The notes under the pieces: generated by a model
What the model was told of the DNA's origin: nothing
The model's input: the letters and a program-made list of their open reading frames with translations, nothing else
The model's database searches: none
Made by a program: the position numbers and the translations under genes
Origin: Symbiodinium natans
Taxonomy: Eukaryota; Sar; Dinophyceae; Suessiales; Symbiodiniaceae
Reading direction: 5' to 3'
Assembly: GCA_905221605.1 (NCBI GenBank)
Contig: CAJNDS010002747.1
Coordinates: 202,179 to 266,178, forward strand
DNA length: 64,000 bases
Shown: in pieces, positions 1-10,848 of the stretch
Numbering within the stretch: position 1 is the first letter of the stretch
Layout: each line of letters opens with the position of its first letter

Positions 1-397
1 CCAGAAACTGATGGACAAGCAACGGCAAATATTTAACGTGGACACAACATGCAACCGTAATTTATGCCCGAATTATGCCAGCTTAGACCAAGCCCAATGA
101 TGCTGCTTGATGTGAGCGGACTCGTTTGCCTCGCATGGCTCGTCCAGACGTAAACCCCAGGCCTTAAAAACGGAAGAGACGTCCTCTCATGGGCAGTAAG
201 CCGTGGACACTAGCTGTGGACGGGCCGACCGAAACCTTGCCTGCCTTGTGCGAGCGTGAGAGCCAAAAAGCCGCTAGAATCTCCAACGCCCGAAAACCCC
301 AAAAACCCTGAACGACCCTAAACCCTAAACCCTGAACCCTAAACCCTCAACCCTAAACCCTAAACCCTGACCCCCCCCCTCATTCCCCGCCCTGCAG

Positions 398-470
398 CTT
401 CGACTCCCCTGTCCTGGTGGCTGTGCTGGCGGCTGCCATCTTTGCCTTCCGTGCGAGGCTGCGTGGCTGA
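398..470 (+). CDS. Candidate terminal exon with membrane helix
   Basis: After an acceptor-like CTGCAG (AG at 396-397) the frame starting at 399 reads FDSPVLVAVLAAAIFAFRAR and ends at TGA 468-470. The segment is a hydrophobic helix followed by an Arg-rich tail, which looks like the last exon of a tail-anchored or multi-span membrane protein. The upstream sequence is CCCTAAA repeat and C-run, so no further exon of this gene can be named. It may be a gene relict captured among telomere-like repeats. The function is unknown. Confidence 0.3.
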
Positions 471-541
471 ACATGGCTGCAAACTGGGGATTAGGGTTTA
501 GGGTTTAGGGTTTAGGGTTTAGGGTTTGATAGGGTTTAGGG

Positions 542-622
542 TTGGGATGTTCCCCGTTATACTGGCAGTCCTTATACTGGGATTTTCCTAGGGGGTGCTA
601 TAACGACTGTGAATCCCAAGTT
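542..622. mobile_element. Foldback MITE-like element, degraded copy
   Basis: Its left part (GATGTTCCCC, then TATACTGGCAGTCCTTA) resembles the left arms at 3276 and 28951. The right arm ends in ACTGTGAATCCCAAG and pairs only partly with the left. It is the worst-preserved of three copies in the window. Confidence 0.5.
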
Positions 623-1016
623 TAGGGTTTCGGGCCCCGAAACTCTCTACAAAAGGCTCGCAAATTTGGGGAGGTTTTCCGCCAAAATCAGGGTACATTT
701 TGGGGATGCTTATTGGGCTTAAAGTGTGCTGTATTTGAGGACAATAAACCGGGCACCCCTATATTTTGAGAAATACGCACATGGCAGCAGATGGAACAGT
801 GTTACTGCTTTTTGCGGCAGGCCGATGGAGCAGAGTCATGGGGCACGTGGACAGGTGTAGGCCTGCGCACTCAGCCCTAAACCCTAAGCTCTAAATCAAG
901 CTTGCTGTGGTTCGGCCAGCCATGCGGGAGCGAAAAGAAGTCGAGCCTGCTACAGAGAGTGCTGGCAGAAAGCCCTAAATCGAGAAGTGTACCAAGAAGG
1001 TGGCAAAAACAAAAAA

Positions 1017-1144
1017 AACTAAACCCTAAACGCCGAACCCTAAACCCTAAACCCTAAACCCTAAACCCTAAACCCTAAACCCTAAACCCTAAACCCTAAA
1101 CCCTAAACCCTAAACCCTAAACCCTAAACCCTAAACCCTAAACC
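1017..1144 (+). repeat. Interstitial telomeric array (CCCTAAA)n
   Basis: About seventeen nearly uninterrupted CCCTAAA units, the longest such run in the left part of the window. It is followed within 100 bp by TTTAGGG units on the other strand (1226-1312), so tracts of opposite orientation face each other. Confidence 0.95.
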
Positions 1145-1225
1145 TCAACCTTGAGGTTAGTGCTCGGCGCCCGACGTCTGGAGGTGCCACTGAGGGATGC
1201 TTCTGGAGGTCGCCGAGTGGAGAGG

Positions 1226-1312
1226 GTTTAGGGTTTAGGGAGTTGCAAAAAGGGTTTAGGGTTTAGGGTTTAAGGGTTAAGGGTTTAGGGTTTAGGGTTT
1301 AGGGCTTGAAGC
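1226..1312 (-). repeat. Interstitial telomeric tract (TTTAGGG)n
   Basis: TTTAGGG units, some degenerate (TTTAAGGG), interrupted by a short AGTTGCAAAAA spacer. The orientation is opposite to the array at 1017-1144. Confidence 0.9.
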
Positions 1313-1410
1313 AAAACAGGTTTAGGGGTTAGGAGAGTCGATGAAGCCACGTGGCATCCCGCAACATCCATTGGTACATAGTGCATTTATGCACATGCGC
1401 GTATATATTA

Positions 1411-1467
1411 TGAATGCATATATATATATATATAGATATAGATAGAGTAGAGAGAGAGGGATGGAGG

Positions 1468-1521
<54 letters not shown>

Positions 1522-1524
1522 GAC
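1411..1524. repeat. TA/GATA and GA microsatellites
   Basis: A (TA)n tract passes into GATA and then into two (GA)n blocks split by GACAGAGAAAGA. A further (GA)n tract is at 2073-2102. The Ser/Leu- or Arg/Glu-rich open frames over this region are produced by the dinucleotide repeat. Confidence 0.9.
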
Positions 1525-2115
1525 ATGGGGCGAAACGGTGTGCACCATAGAGTCCCAATCCCAGGACCCAGCCGGACAAAGCGAGCTCCAGGGGGAGAAT
1601 ACCCCAGACACCATCCCATGAACCCTCCACCACACCATCCCACCACACACGTGCACTCCACCCACCAGCACCACCAATACCACCACCAGAGCCCAGATGC
1701 CCCATGAACCCACCGAAGAGTTCTCGTCACCGGAGAATGACACACGACCGTGGGGGCTACATCGAGGGTCGGCTCTACCAGACATAGACACACGGAGGAG
1801 AAGAACACATGAAGGGGCAGCGATTAGACAGTCATGCCAACAGGGCGATAGCGGGGGCACAGCGGGGAGACAAGACTTCAAGGGTTAGGGCACTTGTTGG
1901 GGGGAATGTCTTGGAGGTTCGACTTACTTTTGGGAAAGGCTTGAGAACCCCGAACCCGCAACTGACATGGCGGAAAACTGAGGGGCGCAGCGCAGACCCT
2001 CGACCCCAGTTTCAAAAGCGGGCCATGAAGAACGCGGTAACCGCGACACGGACGGCTCTTCTCGTCGGAGGAAGGGAGAGAGAGAGAGAGAGAGAGAGAG
2101 AGTGAGCGAGCCTAA

Positions 2116-2222
2116 ACCCAAACTGCAGGAAGTGCAGCTGCTGTTTGCAGACATTTCGTGTGCCTCGGCGTTGTTGGAGGTCGAGCACCATCTTATCTCC
2201 AGTGCAGGCTTTGTGCTGACTT
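2116..2222 (+). CDS. Exon-like fragment, unknown
   Basis: Following an acceptor-like ACTGCAG the frame reads QEVQLLFADISCASALLEVE and continues with HHLISSAGFVLTS until it runs into a TA microsatellite. The amino-acid mix is that of an ordinary protein, unlike its surroundings. No start, donor or homology can be named. It may be an exon relict or chance. Confidence 0.2.
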
Positions 2223-2243
2223 CGTTATACATTCTTGTATACA

Positions 2244-2300
2244 TGTATATAATACATATGTATATATACATATATATATATATATGTATACATATATACA
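2244..2300. repeat. TA/CATA microsatellite
   Basis: Alternating TATA and CATA steps, with a related tract at 2741-2820. There is no coding content. Confidence 0.9.
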
Positions 2301-3016
2301 CATGCATATACTGATGTATACTTTTTTTCGCACCCCCGAACCCTAAACCCTAAAACGTACATGTATACGGTACCTCTCAGCCCCCATGGATTCACCCATT
2401 TTCCTCGTGTCCTTCCCTTCTGTCGGGTATGGAGCTCAGCAAGACAATTCTGTACAAGATCGTGTGGCGCCGAAGGTTCATCTCTGCCCAGTGATTAGAT
2501 GTAGAATGCGAGAGCCGGTATAGCAGGAGAGCCTAATGTGTACGTACAGAAAGACATTCGTGGCGCAACCACCCCACAACCGGATCTGAGAGCAGTGACC
2601 TCCTTCTATCGTTCTGTCAAGCATGCGGGTTGCTCTGTCTCTGTCTGTCTCTCCCTCCCTCTCCCTTCCCCATCTTTCCCCTAAAAGCAGCGCTGGCTGG
2701 ATCTGTTGGGGGCAGGCCAGCATTTCTTTATGTGTATGTACATCTGTATATATATATATATATGATACATATATACTTTGTTTGATCCGTGCATTGTATG
2801 TGTGTATATATATAGATATGTACCCTTTTCATTCGCTAAGGGTAAAGAAAGGGTCCAGAAAGTAGTTCAACCCCTCCATGACCCTGAGCCAAGGCATCAA
2901 AGTTGTGCCACTGCGTGGTCCTGAGATCTCGGGCGGGGGTGCAAAAACAAAACAGCGGAGTGGCAATTCTTGCTTAAACACCTTGCTTCATACAGGTTAG
3001 GGTGGGGGGGGGTCCC

Positions 3017-3076
3017 TAAACCCTAAACCCTAAACCCTAAACCCTAAACCCTAAACCCTAAACCCTAAACCCTAAA
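3017..3076 (+). repeat. Interstitial telomeric array (CCCTAAA)n
   Basis: Eight or nine perfect CCCTAAA units, followed after about 75 bp by four units in the opposite orientation (3152-3177). Between them lies CCTTGCCTGCTCGTGCGAG, a version of a motif also seen beside telomeric tracts near 237 and 55030. Confidence 0.95.
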
Positions 3077-3275
3077 CACCGACTGAATCCTTGCCTGCTC
3101 GTGCGAGAGTCGAAACCTCCGCTTTTCCTCTTGGGTGCGTCGGCGTAGAGATAGGGTTTAGGGTTTAGGGTTTAGGGTTACTCTTTGGGACCGGGGAGTT
3201 GAGGATCCCGGTGCACGGGGAGGCTCTGCCGCAGCGCTGCAGTTGAGGGTTTGGGGTTTCGCCTGAAACCCTCAA

Positions 3276-3370
3276 CCGGGGATGTTCCCCATTATACTAA
3301 CAGTCCTTAGTAGGGATTCCAGTACCCCACATTATAAACCCTGCTATAGATACTGTTAGTACAAGGGGAT
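3276..3370. mobile_element. Foldback MITE-like element, copy 2
   Basis: The left arm GGGATGTTCCCCATTATACT pairs with the reverse complement of the right arm (ACTGTTAGTACAAGGGGATCCC region). The interior has the shared AACAGTCCTTAGTAGGGA stretch. It is about 95 bp, non-coding, and similar to 28951-29050. Confidence 0.65.
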
Positions 3371-3508
3371 CCCGAGCCTCATCCCTAAACCTCGGAAAGG
3401 TTGCAAGCCTTCCTCTTCGGAGACGAGCTCGGCTCGGGCACAGTGCTCGCCGCGCGATGAAAAGCTGTGGAGGGCCTTGGCTGCTGCTTGTATGCCTCCG
3501 AACGAGGT

Positions 3509-3602
3509 CTCTCTGTCTCTGTCTCTCTGTCTCTCTGTCTCTCTGTCTCTCTGTCTCTCTGTCTCTCTGTCTCTCTGTCTCTCTGTCTCTCTCTCTCTCT
3601 CT
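3509..3602. repeat. CTCTGT minisatellite
   Basis: About fifteen units of TCTCTGTC/CTCTGT passing into pure (CT)n. The Arg/Glu/Asp/Thr repeats in overlapping open frames come from this tract and are not protein evidence. Confidence 0.9.
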
Positions 3603-4047
3603 CTTCCCCTTTCCATCCTCTCCCCCCAAAACTCGAGGTTGCTGGGTTTAGGGGTTTAGAGTTTAGGGCATTCAGTGCTGGGCTGGCTGAGAATCCAATG
3701 GCTCCGCAACAAAGTGTTGCAGGGTCTGGGCTGGATTGGCTCGACACTTGACAGTGCCAAAGCACTATGGCCCATATCAGCCTGCGCCCGAATTTCCCGA
3801 TGTCTCCCGAAAGTGAAAATCGGCTAGACTTGCTGTTGTCCGTTTTGGGTTCGCTTGTCCACTCAGAGTTTGGCCGGTTGCGGGAACACAAACCTGTGGC
3901 CGCGTGCTGTGGCGCAGATCCGGGCAAGAGGGGCCAGGCATTCACTCGTAGCTATTGGCGGTGAGGCTTGGAAGCCAAAGACGCCAGAGACGTGCTCCGC
4001 AGCATTTGCCTCGATCCTTTCTTGGAGCCTGGGTTTAGTGCGGCACC

Positions 4048-6951
4048 ATGGCCGAGGCTGAGGCCGGCCCGGTGCTTCGATTGCTGCTGGAGGGGCCTGG
4101 GGAAGGGGGGGGGGGGGGCGTCGGGGGCGTCGGGGGCTGTCGTGCCGAGGTGGAGGAGTACGAGCGCGGCCATGGCGCTGGGCCGCAGGGCACCCGTGAG
4201 GTTAACTTCTGCAACTTGGTGAGAACGAGCTGTAAATTTTACAACAGTCCAGAACCCTTTTGAGACCATTAGGAGTTGGCGTTTCAGAGTTGAAGGCTCC
4301 ATCCGCTTCAACCCGGTGGTCTCCCTCCTGGCCGCCGTGTGTCTCTGGGGTTTCGTCCTCTACGCAGTCTTGGACCCAGAAGCCTCCACTGTCTTCGGGG
4401 AGTGGCAGTCCTACGTCACGAAGAAGTTCACCTGGCTCTACATTGTGTCCCAGGCCGTGTGTTGGGTGGCTGTTGGATGTAAAGCTGCAGCCGCAGCAGG
4501 GGCCCTGGTAAAGCCTCGAGCCTGCTGCACAGGACTACTGGATTGTCTACCTCTTCCCACTTTGCTACTACTACGGGGACATGAAGCTCGGCCAGGCCAC
4601 ACGGGAGAGCCCTCGAACACACGCGCGTGCCACACGTTGCCACACGTTGCCACGCGTTGCCACACGTAAAATCAACCTGCACGCCAGTGGGGCGCGATCC
4701 ATTGCCTTTGCTGCGTTGCCAGTGCGTTGCTGCTTTGAGTTGTGTAGTACTTGTGTGCTGTTGCGTTGATCTGCGTTGCACATCCCGGACTCGTGAAGCC
4801 GCAGCCACAGCGTGCGGCCTGCAGGACGACGAGGAGCCCGAGTACGGCGACCTCACCTACTTGGCGATGGTCTGGTGCGCCGGTGTGGCCATCGGCCTGA
4901 TCTTCTACGGAGCCTCGGAGCCTCTGTTCCATGCTGAGGATGGCACCAACAAGTACAACAACAACGGGTACTTCAACGAGAACGACCGGGCCATCAGTGG
5001 ACTTCACATCACGCTCTTCCACTGGGGCTTCCTGGCATGGATCGTGTACGCCATCACTGCGCTGACCATGGGCTTCCTCTCCTACCGGAAGAACCTGCCG
5101 CTGTGCTTCCGCACCTGCATGGCCCCTCTCTTTGGCAAGGCCACTTGGGGCTGGATGGGTGACTTGCTGGACGTCCTGACCATCGTCACCATCGTCGCCG
5201 GGCTCTGCACGTCCCTTGGCCTGGGCGCCCGCCAGATTGTCGGTGGCATGCAACGGCTTGAGTGGCTTGAGGGAACCCTCACCGAGGACCGCGCAGTGAG
5301 CCTCCCAACCCCAACAACACCTCAACCCCAATGGTACCGTCCCGGGCAAATTTACATGTCCATTTAGCGTACCCTGCAGCTTTGCCGATGCTTGCAGGAC
5401 CAGCTCACCAACACGGCTGCCTGGCTGATCGCCGTCATCACGCTGCTCGCCACCGCGTCCGTGGTGGCTGGCCTGGACTTTGGAATCAAGACTGTCTCCT
5501 ACACGGCCTTCATGCTCGGCAACTTCCTCATGGTGGTCATCTTCAGCCTGGATGAGCCTTGGTACATCCTCAACGTCATCGTGCAGGCGGTCGGCTACCA
5601 CCTTGCGCACTTCGTAGAGCTCGCCTTTGACACCGACGCCTTTGCTCAGCTGGACCTCGGCAACGGCAGGCCCAACGACGGCAAGGGAGCCCATCCTTCC
5701 TGGATGGACTGGTGGACCATCTTTTACTGGGGCTGGTGGATCGCTTGGGCCCCTTTTGTGGGCACGTTCATGGCCCGCATCTCTCGAGGACGTACCATCA
5801 AGCAGGTGGTCCTGTACACCCTGACCTTGCCCTTCCTGTACGCCGTGCTGTGGTTCTGCATCTTCGGCGCAGCCGCCATCCGCATGAACCGCCGGGCCAT
5901 CTGGTTGGAGAATGTTGGCACGGAACTGTACGGCAACGCCGACTACTTCCTCCACACCGACCTCACCTTCCGGCCCAGCGGGGCAGGCAAGTGCTTCGAC
6001 GTGCCAGCGAGCCTGCCAGGAGATGCTTACAGCAGCTACTCCGTTAACACGGATGTGAGCCCCGTCTGCAAGTTCTCTTCGGGTGACTCCTCCGGGTATT
6101 GGTTCGACCTGATGGGCCAGTACTATGGCATGGGCAACAGCCTGGTCTTCGTGTCCATCGTCACCACCATCCTCTACTTCGTGACGTCCAGCGACAGTGG
6201 CTCTTTGGTGGTGGACCTGATTGCCGCAAATGGTCGCGAGGCGCACGTCGTGCAGCGCATCTTCTGGGCGGTGACGGAGGGTGCAGTTGCCATCGCGGCA
6301 CTCGCGTCTGGGGGCTTCAGCTCCCTCACCGCGTTGCAGGCCGTCTCCATTGTCATGGGCCTCCCATTCACAATCGTGATGATGATGATGTGCACGTCCC
6401 TCTGGCGTGCATTGAAGGTCGAGGCTGGGGAGATTGCCCCCAGAGGCCAACGACCGGATTGGAACCTGCCTCTTTACGGCGGCATCTTCGATGCTCCTGA
6501 ATGGGTCCTAACCTTCGGGAGGTCGAAAATGCCGCCTCTGCGCGTCTTCACGACCTTCGCCCTGGCAACAGTCATGCCTCCCGTCCTCTTCTGGCGCTCC
6601 ATGCGGGCCATGTCCAAGTACGAGAAGGCCCCGACACATGCCGGAACGCACGGCATGCTCGCGCTGGTGCTGGGCCTTGCCTTCAAGGCTTTCGTGATCC
6701 TCCACATCGTCTCATGGGTCTACCAGGCGGATGCAAACGGCCCCAAGGAAGGCAAGGCGATGTGGGCTATGGCCTGGGTTGCGTACCTCACCTTCGCCGG
6801 CGTCTTGTCCTTGGGCCGGCATCAAATCCGGAGGCTGTACGGCATTGAGGGCTCCGGCATCGAGGACATCTGCGCCGCCGTCTTCTTGTACCCGCAGACG
6901 CTGCTTGGCTGCGTTCCCACATTGTGTGCCGCCTGCTTGAGCTTCCTTTGA
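4048..6951 (+). CDS. BCCT-family transporter, copy 1 (intact)
   Basis: The product is a sodium- or proton-coupled carrier of the betaine/choline/carnitine transporter family, for quaternary ammonium or sulfonium osmolytes in the plasma or an organelle membrane. In a dinoflagellate, DMSP, betaine or choline are plausible substrates (inference). Proposed exons are 4048-4195, 4296-4456, 4533-4595, 4825-5295 and 5398-6951. Phases agree and give 798 residues. Intron 3 would be GC-AG and carries a CACACGTTGC mini-repeat. Diagnostic segments are DDEEPEYGDLTYLAMVW, AGVAIGLIFYGASEPL (family GMGIG with its central Gly replaced by Ala), the TM8 box GWWIAWAPFVG followed by ARISRGRTI, and FVTSSDSGSLVVD. 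About twelve membrane segments are visible. The start ATG follows GGCACC and leads into a Gly run encoded by 14 Gs. The exon 1 call is the least certain part. Confidence 0.85.
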
Positions 6952-7917
6952 GCTCATGCCTGGATGGCCACCTAGTAACCTCGTAGCACTTCCGTGACTT
7001 GTCCATCCGAGGCTCTGCCAGATGCTGGCCCAGGTCGGCAGCGAGCCGGCCCCAAAGCCAGTTTACAAGAAGGGGCAGGCGGGCGCGGAATGTCGAGAAT
7101 GCTGAAAAGCTGCGCAAGATGTTGCATGCTGTTGAGGCACACCCGTAGTTCTTCCCCGGGTCCCGCCCTCCTGTGCCAGGAAAGCAAGAAAACGGACGTC
7201 GAGATTTGATTGATACGTTCCTTTTGAAACGATCTCGCTCCCGACGGGCTGCGAAAGATGGCGTGCAGTTCCAGACTCTTGAGACACGTCGTCTAGCAAC
7301 GAAACTGCAGCTAGCTTCGTGGTTTTGCTGAAAATGTTTTGTTCAAAAGCCGTCTGTGTGGTGACGTCGGTGTCGCTCGGCTCTGGCCGACCCCCCCGGC
7401 ACCCCCCCCAGACTGGCTAAGCAGCCGAGCAGGCAAAGGCATGCCAAGCAGCCTTCAGCTTGTCTCCGTGCTGCCGCAGAAAGGGGCAACCCGCAACTCG
7501 CTCAGCGGTCTTGAGCTTTACTGCATTTCTGCACCTCCATGTTTGGGTTCAGAAGTTGAGCGTGTTTCATCATATGCATGTTGCTGATGAGCGAGATGCC
7601 GTGTCTCAACCTTGTACTTCTGAAGCAACCTTGCCCCTTGATGGCACACCGTGTGCGTGTGCACCCGGGCTTGGTTGCTGCTTGCTCCTGGCCTCAGTCT
7701 GTCACATGGATGGAGGCGCCATGCCCAACGGATTGCTTGCAATCGCTGAGCAAAAAAGCTCGCCAACCTCAGGCTCCTTCACCCCAAACTGCACCAGGAC
7801 GTCACTCGATCGGACGGTGTGGACTAGTATAGACGTCCTTCGCCAAGCCCCGTTTGAAGACGTGCTCCGCAGCATTTGCCTCGATCCTTTCTTGGAGCCT
7901 GGGTTTAGTGCGGCACC
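6952..7917 (+). other. Spacer of the BCCT tandem unit
   Basis: This is the 3' flank of copy 1 and the upstream region of copy 2. It recurs almost unchanged at 10849-11815 and in diverged form at 24285-25225. I see no convincing gene. The open frames here (for example over 7460-8188) cross non-coding sequence and the poly-G tract. It presumably holds the 3' UTR and whatever separates the tandem genes. Confidence 0.6.
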
Positions 7918-7974
7918 ATGGCCGAGGCTGAGGCCGGCCCAGCGCTTCGATTGCTGCTGGAGGGGCCTGGGGCA

Positions 7975-8031
<57 letters not shown>

Positions 8032-10848
8032 CGTCGGGGGCGTCGGGGGCTGTCGTGCTGAGGTGGAGGAGTACGAGCGCGGCCATGGCGCTGGGCCGCA
8101 GGGCACCCGTGAGGTTAACTTCTGCAACTTGGTGAGAACGTGCTGTAAATGGCAAAAAAACAGTCCAGAACCCTTTTGGGACCACTAGGAATTGGCGTTC
8201 AGAATTTCAGGCTCCATCCGCTTCAATCCGGTGGTCTCCCTCCTGGCCGCTGTGTGTCTCTGGGGTTTCGTCCTCTACGCAGTCTTGGACCCAGAAGCCT
8301 CCACTGTCTTCGGGGAGTGGCAGTCCTACGTCACGAAGAAGTTCACCTGGCTCTACATTGTGTCCCAGGCCGTGCGTTGGGTGCCTGATGGTGCTTGTGG
8401 TCGTTGGATGTAAAGCTGCGGCAGCTGCAGCAGGTAATGCCTCGAGCCTGCTGCACAGGACTACTGGATTGTCTACCTCTTCCCACTTTGCTACTACTAC
8501 GGGGACATGAAGCTCGGCCAGGCCACACGGGAGAGCCCTCGAACACACGCGCGTGCCACACGTTGCCACACGTAAAATCAAGCTGCGCGCCAGTGGGGCG
8601 CGATCCATTGCCTTTGCTGCGTTGCCAGTGCGTTGCTGCTTTGAGTTGTGTAGTACTTGTGTGCTGTTGCGTTGATCTGCGTTGCACATCCCGGACTCGT
8701 GAAGCCGCAGCCGCAGCGTGCGGCCTGCAGGACGACGAGGAGCCCGAGTACGGCGACCTCACCTACTTGGCGATGGTCTGGTGCGGTGGTGTGGCCATCG
8801 GCCTGATCTTCTACGGAGCCTCGGAGCCTCTGTTCCATGCTGAGGATGGCACCAACAAGTACAAACAACAACGGGTACTTCAACGAGAACGACCGGGCCA
8901 TCAGTGGACTTCACATCACGCTCTTCCACTGGGGCTTCCTGGCATGGATCGTGTACGCCATCACTGCGCTGACCATGGGCTTCCTCTCCTACCGGAAGAA
9001 CCTGCCGCTGTGCTTCCGCACCTGCATGGCCCCTCTCTTTGGCAAGGCCACTTGGGGCTGGATGGGTGACTTGCTGGACGTCCTGACCATCGTCACCATC
9101 GTCGCCGGGCTCTGCACGTCCCTTGGCCTGGGCGCCCGCCAGATTGTCGGTGGCATGCAACGGCTTGAGTGGCTTGAGGGAACCCTCACCGAGGACCGCG
9201 CAGTGAGCCTCCCAACCCCAACAACACCTCAACCCCAATGGTACCGTCCCGGGCAAATTTACATGTCCATTTAGCGTACCCTGCAGCTTTGCCGATGCTT
9301 GCAGGACCAGCTCACCAACACGGCTGCCTGGCTGATCGCCGTCATCACGCTGCTCGCCACCGCGTCCGTGGTGGCTGGCCTGGACTTTGGAATCAAGACT
9401 GTCTCCTACACGGCCTTCATGCTCGGCAACTTCCTCATGGTGGTCATCTTCAGCCTGGATGAGCCTTGGTACATCCTCAACGTCATCGTGCAGGCGGTCG
9501 GCTACCACCTTGCGCACTTCGTAGAGCTCGCCTTTGACACCGACGCCTTTGCTCAGCTGGACCTCGGCAACGGCAGGCCCAACGACGGCAAGGGAGCCCA
9601 TCCTTCCTGGATGGACTGGTGGACCATCTTTTACTGGGGCTGGTGGATCGCTTGGGCCCCTTTTGTGGGCACGTTCATGGCCCGCATCTCTCGAGGACGT
9701 ACCATCAAGCAGGTGGTCCTGTACACCCTGACCTTGCCCTTCCTGTACGCCGTGCTGTGGTTCTGCATCTTCGGCGCAGCCGCCATCCGCATGAACCGCC
9801 GGGCCATCTGGTTGGAGAATGTTGGCACGGAACTGTATGGCAACGCCGACTACTTCCTCCACACCGACCTCACCTTCCGGCCCAGCGGGGCAGGCAAGTG
9901 CTTCGACGTGCCAGCGAGCCTGCCAGGAGATGCTTACAGCAGCTACTCCGTTAACACGGATGTGAGCCCCGTCTGCAAGTTCTCTTCGGCGGGTATTGGT
10001 TCGACCTGATGGGCCAGTACTATGGCATGGGAAACAGCCTGGTCTTCGTGTCCATCGTCACCACCATCCTCTACTTCGTGACGTCCAGCGACAGTGGCTC
10101 TTTGGTGGTGGACCTGATTGCCGCAAATGGTCGCGAGGCGCACGTCGTGCAGCGCATCTTCTGGGCGGTGACGGAGGGTGCAGTTGCCATCGCGGCACTC
10201 GCGTCTGGGGGCTTCAGCTCCCTCACCGCGTTGCAGGCCGTCTCCATTGTCATGGGCCTCCCATTCACAATCGTGATGATGATGATGTGCACGTCCCTCT
10301 GGCGTGCATTGAAGGTCGAGGCTGGGGAGATTGCCCCCAGAGGCCAACGACCGGATTGGAACCTGCCTCTTTACGGCGGCATCTTCGATGCTCCTGAATG
10401 GGTCCTAACCTTCGGGAGGTCGAAAATGCCGCCTCTGCGCGTCTTCACGACCTTCGCCCTGGCAACAGTCATGCCTCCCGTCCTCTTCTGGCGCTCCATG
10501 CGGGCCATGTCCAAGTACGAGAAGGCCCCGACACACGCCGGAACGCACGGCATGCTCGCGCTGGTGCTGGGCCTTGCCTTCAAGGCTTTCGTGATCCTCC
10601 ACATCGTCTCATGGGTCTACCAGGCGGATGCAAACGGCCCCAAGGAAGGCAAGGCGATGTGGGCTATGGCCTGGGTTGCGTACCTCACCTTCGCCGGCGT
10701 CTTGTCCTTGGGCCGGCATCAAATCCGGAGGCTGTACGGCATTGAGGGCTCCGGCATCGAGGACATCTGCGCCGCCGTCTTCTTGTACCCGCAGACGCTG
10801 CTTGGCTGCGTTCCCACATTGTGTGCCGCCTGCTTGAGCTTCCTTTGA
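7918..10848 (+). pseudogene. BCCT-family transporter, copy 2 (frameshifted)
   Basis: It is nearly identical to copy 1 in exons and introns. Exons by alignment are 7918-8108, 8211-8371, 8459-8521, 8731-9202 and 9305-10848. Exon 1 carries 57 Gs where copy 1 has 14, which moves the frame of the ATG into an early stop. Exon 4 has one extra A in the AAGTACAAACAACAACGG segment (around 8862), which breaks the frame. Exon 5 lacks 10 bp near 9989, where copy 1 reads SSGDSSGYWF, and runs into TGA at about 10007. The TM8 box and C-terminal half are otherwise preserved. The extra A is shared with copy 3, so it predates their separation. Unless edited or mis-assembled, this copy cannot make a full transporter. 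Confidence 0.8.
7975..8031 (+). repeat. 57-bp poly-G tract in exon 1 of copy 2
   Basis: A pure run of 57 guanines. The homologous position has 14 Gs in copy 1 (4105-4118). In copy 3 the tract is split by element A, with Gs on both sides. The length is prone to replication slippage and to sequencing error. Confidence 0.9.

Larger units (their letters stand above)
1..3985. other. Telomere-repeat mosaic region
   Basis: This stretch has no complete gene that I can support. It is a patchwork of CCCTAAA or TTTAGGG tracts that change strand (around 301-369, 493-544, 1017-1144, 1226-1312, 3017-3076 and 3152-3177), AG/CT and TA microsatellites, two copies of a small foldback element, and short stretches that read like exon ends. 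The same composition returns at 24590-27055 and 55060-61920, so it is a general background of this locus and not proof of a chromosome end. Confidence 0.75.

Noticed and set aside
1017-1144. True chromosome end
   Set aside because: Telomeric heptamers occur in short tracts of both orientations throughout 64 kb with genes between them, so these are interstitial repeats.
1414-1707. Arg/Glu- and Ser/Leu-rich open frames over the GA/CT microsatellites (also 3297-3945 and 55778-56078)
   Set aside because: They are created by dinucleotide and hexanucleotide repeats. Homopolymeric peptides appear in several frames at once.
3385-3485. Minus-strand frame ending in a Ser/Pro/Lys-rich tail next to the CTCTGT repeat
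   Set aside because: Most of the frame is microsatellite. The ~35 remaining residues could be an exon end, but nothing beyond composition supports it.
4672-6450. 592-codon open frame on the minus strand across BCCT copy 1 (also 532 codons at 22140-23738 and 367 at 8759-9862)
   Set aside because: It lies antisense to a clearly coding sequence with C/G-rich third positions, crosses the plus-strand introns and has no domain of its own. It is a shadow frame.
7460-8188. 242-codon open frame upstream of and through exon 1 of BCCT copy 2
   Set aside because: It spans the inter-copy spacer and the poly-G tract, and the upstream part is not kept in frame with the transporter in the other copies.
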